A stretch of 39,550 bases of DNA, from assembly GCA_001563875.1 (NCBI GenBank), contig LKMN01000004.1, positions 1 through 39,550 on the forward strand, read 5' to 3'. Under the pieces are notes generated by a model, which had not been told where the DNA came from, did not search any database, and was given only the letters and a program-made list of their open reading frames with translations. Position numbers and translations under genes: made by a program. This document shows, piece after piece, positions 39,365 to 39,550 of the stretch (position 1 is the first letter of the stretch; each line of letters starts with the position of its first letter). This DNA comes from Nanohaloarchaea archaeon B1-Br10_U2g1. Lineage in GTDB: Archaea > Nanohalarchaeota > Nanosalinia > Nanosalinales > Nanosalinaceae.

Positions 39365-39550
39365 GTTTAGGTTTCATCATAAACTGCTTGGAAACTTTTA
39401 AAAGTGTTTCCTCTGAATTCTCTTGGATAAAAGCCATTATAAAAATAAAGTAGAGGAATTTGGGCCAAACTAGAGACAAGCATCTATAGAGAAACTAGTA
39501 AAGGACAGATTTGAGCTTAAAAAGTTAAGTTGCGGGAGGACACGCGAAAA

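Overview
This window looks like a piece of an archaeal chromosome, most likely from a small-genome, salt-adapted DPANN archaeon of the Nanohaloarchaeota type. The archaeal assignment rests on TFB, ribosomal protein L10e, archaeal Dph2, a class I lysyl-tRNA synthetase, MBF1, a DUF1931 histone-fold protein and a tRNA-Asp without an encoded CCA. The halophile assignment rests on very acidic proteins (runs of E and D, few lysines in many domains) and haloarchaeal-type families (DUF7344, a ROK kinase with a GHWE zinc motif) in moderately AT-rich DNA with very short spacers. The lineage name is an inference; no rRNA is present.

Layout. 1-4800: the 3' end of a gene, a probably frameshifted small membrane gene, small membrane proteins, a divergent histone-fold protein, and several genes I cannot name around a DUF123 nuclease and a winged-helix regulator. 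4800-13700: information-processing and housekeeping genes (TFB, a YchF-type GTPase, HisS, ROK sugar kinase, DUF457 protein, MBF1, beta-carbonic anhydrase, a membrane-anchored regulator, DUF1931 histone-fold protein). 13700-19350: a tight minus-strand operon for nucleotide-sugar metabolism (Gfo/Idh/MocA protein, two paralogous sugar nucleotidyltransferases with left-handed beta-helix tails, HAD protein, phosphohexomutase). 19400-23300: plus-strand RHH-like protein, L10e, a degenerate PEP-synthase-like protein and Dph2. 23300-28998: FAD oxidoreductase, tRNA-Asp, DUF7344 regulator, superoxide dismutase, an anchored exported protein, two tiny zinc-finger proteins (one apparently frameshifted), a 2Fe-2S ferredoxin and a site-2 protease. 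29081-34902: LysS, a small protein and rhomboid protease in one operon, a Q-rich coiled-coil protein, a TraB protein, a membrane protein plus exported nuclease, and an alpha/beta hydrolase. 35022-39550: an orphan GHKL ATPase, a glutaredoxin-CcdA fusion next to a membrane-anchored winged-helix protein with an extracytoplasmic CxC pair, a DUF4397 protein and an unknown acidic protein.

Expression logic. Many first genes have an AT-rich TATA element centred about 25-30 nt before the start codon, which implies leaderless mRNAs. A second set has TATA about 40 nt upstream and a GGTGA/AGGAG/GAGGT ribosome-binding site. Five, probably six, convergent gene pairs end in the same four bases (CTAG, TTAG, CTAA or TTAA), so both stop codons overlap. 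The most interesting items are the divergent histone-fold protein, the catalytically degraded members of two enzyme families (second nucleotidyltransferase, PEP-synthase-like protein), and the thiol-redox membrane module with its own candidate sensor. I saw no CRISPR array, transposase, integrase or phage genes.
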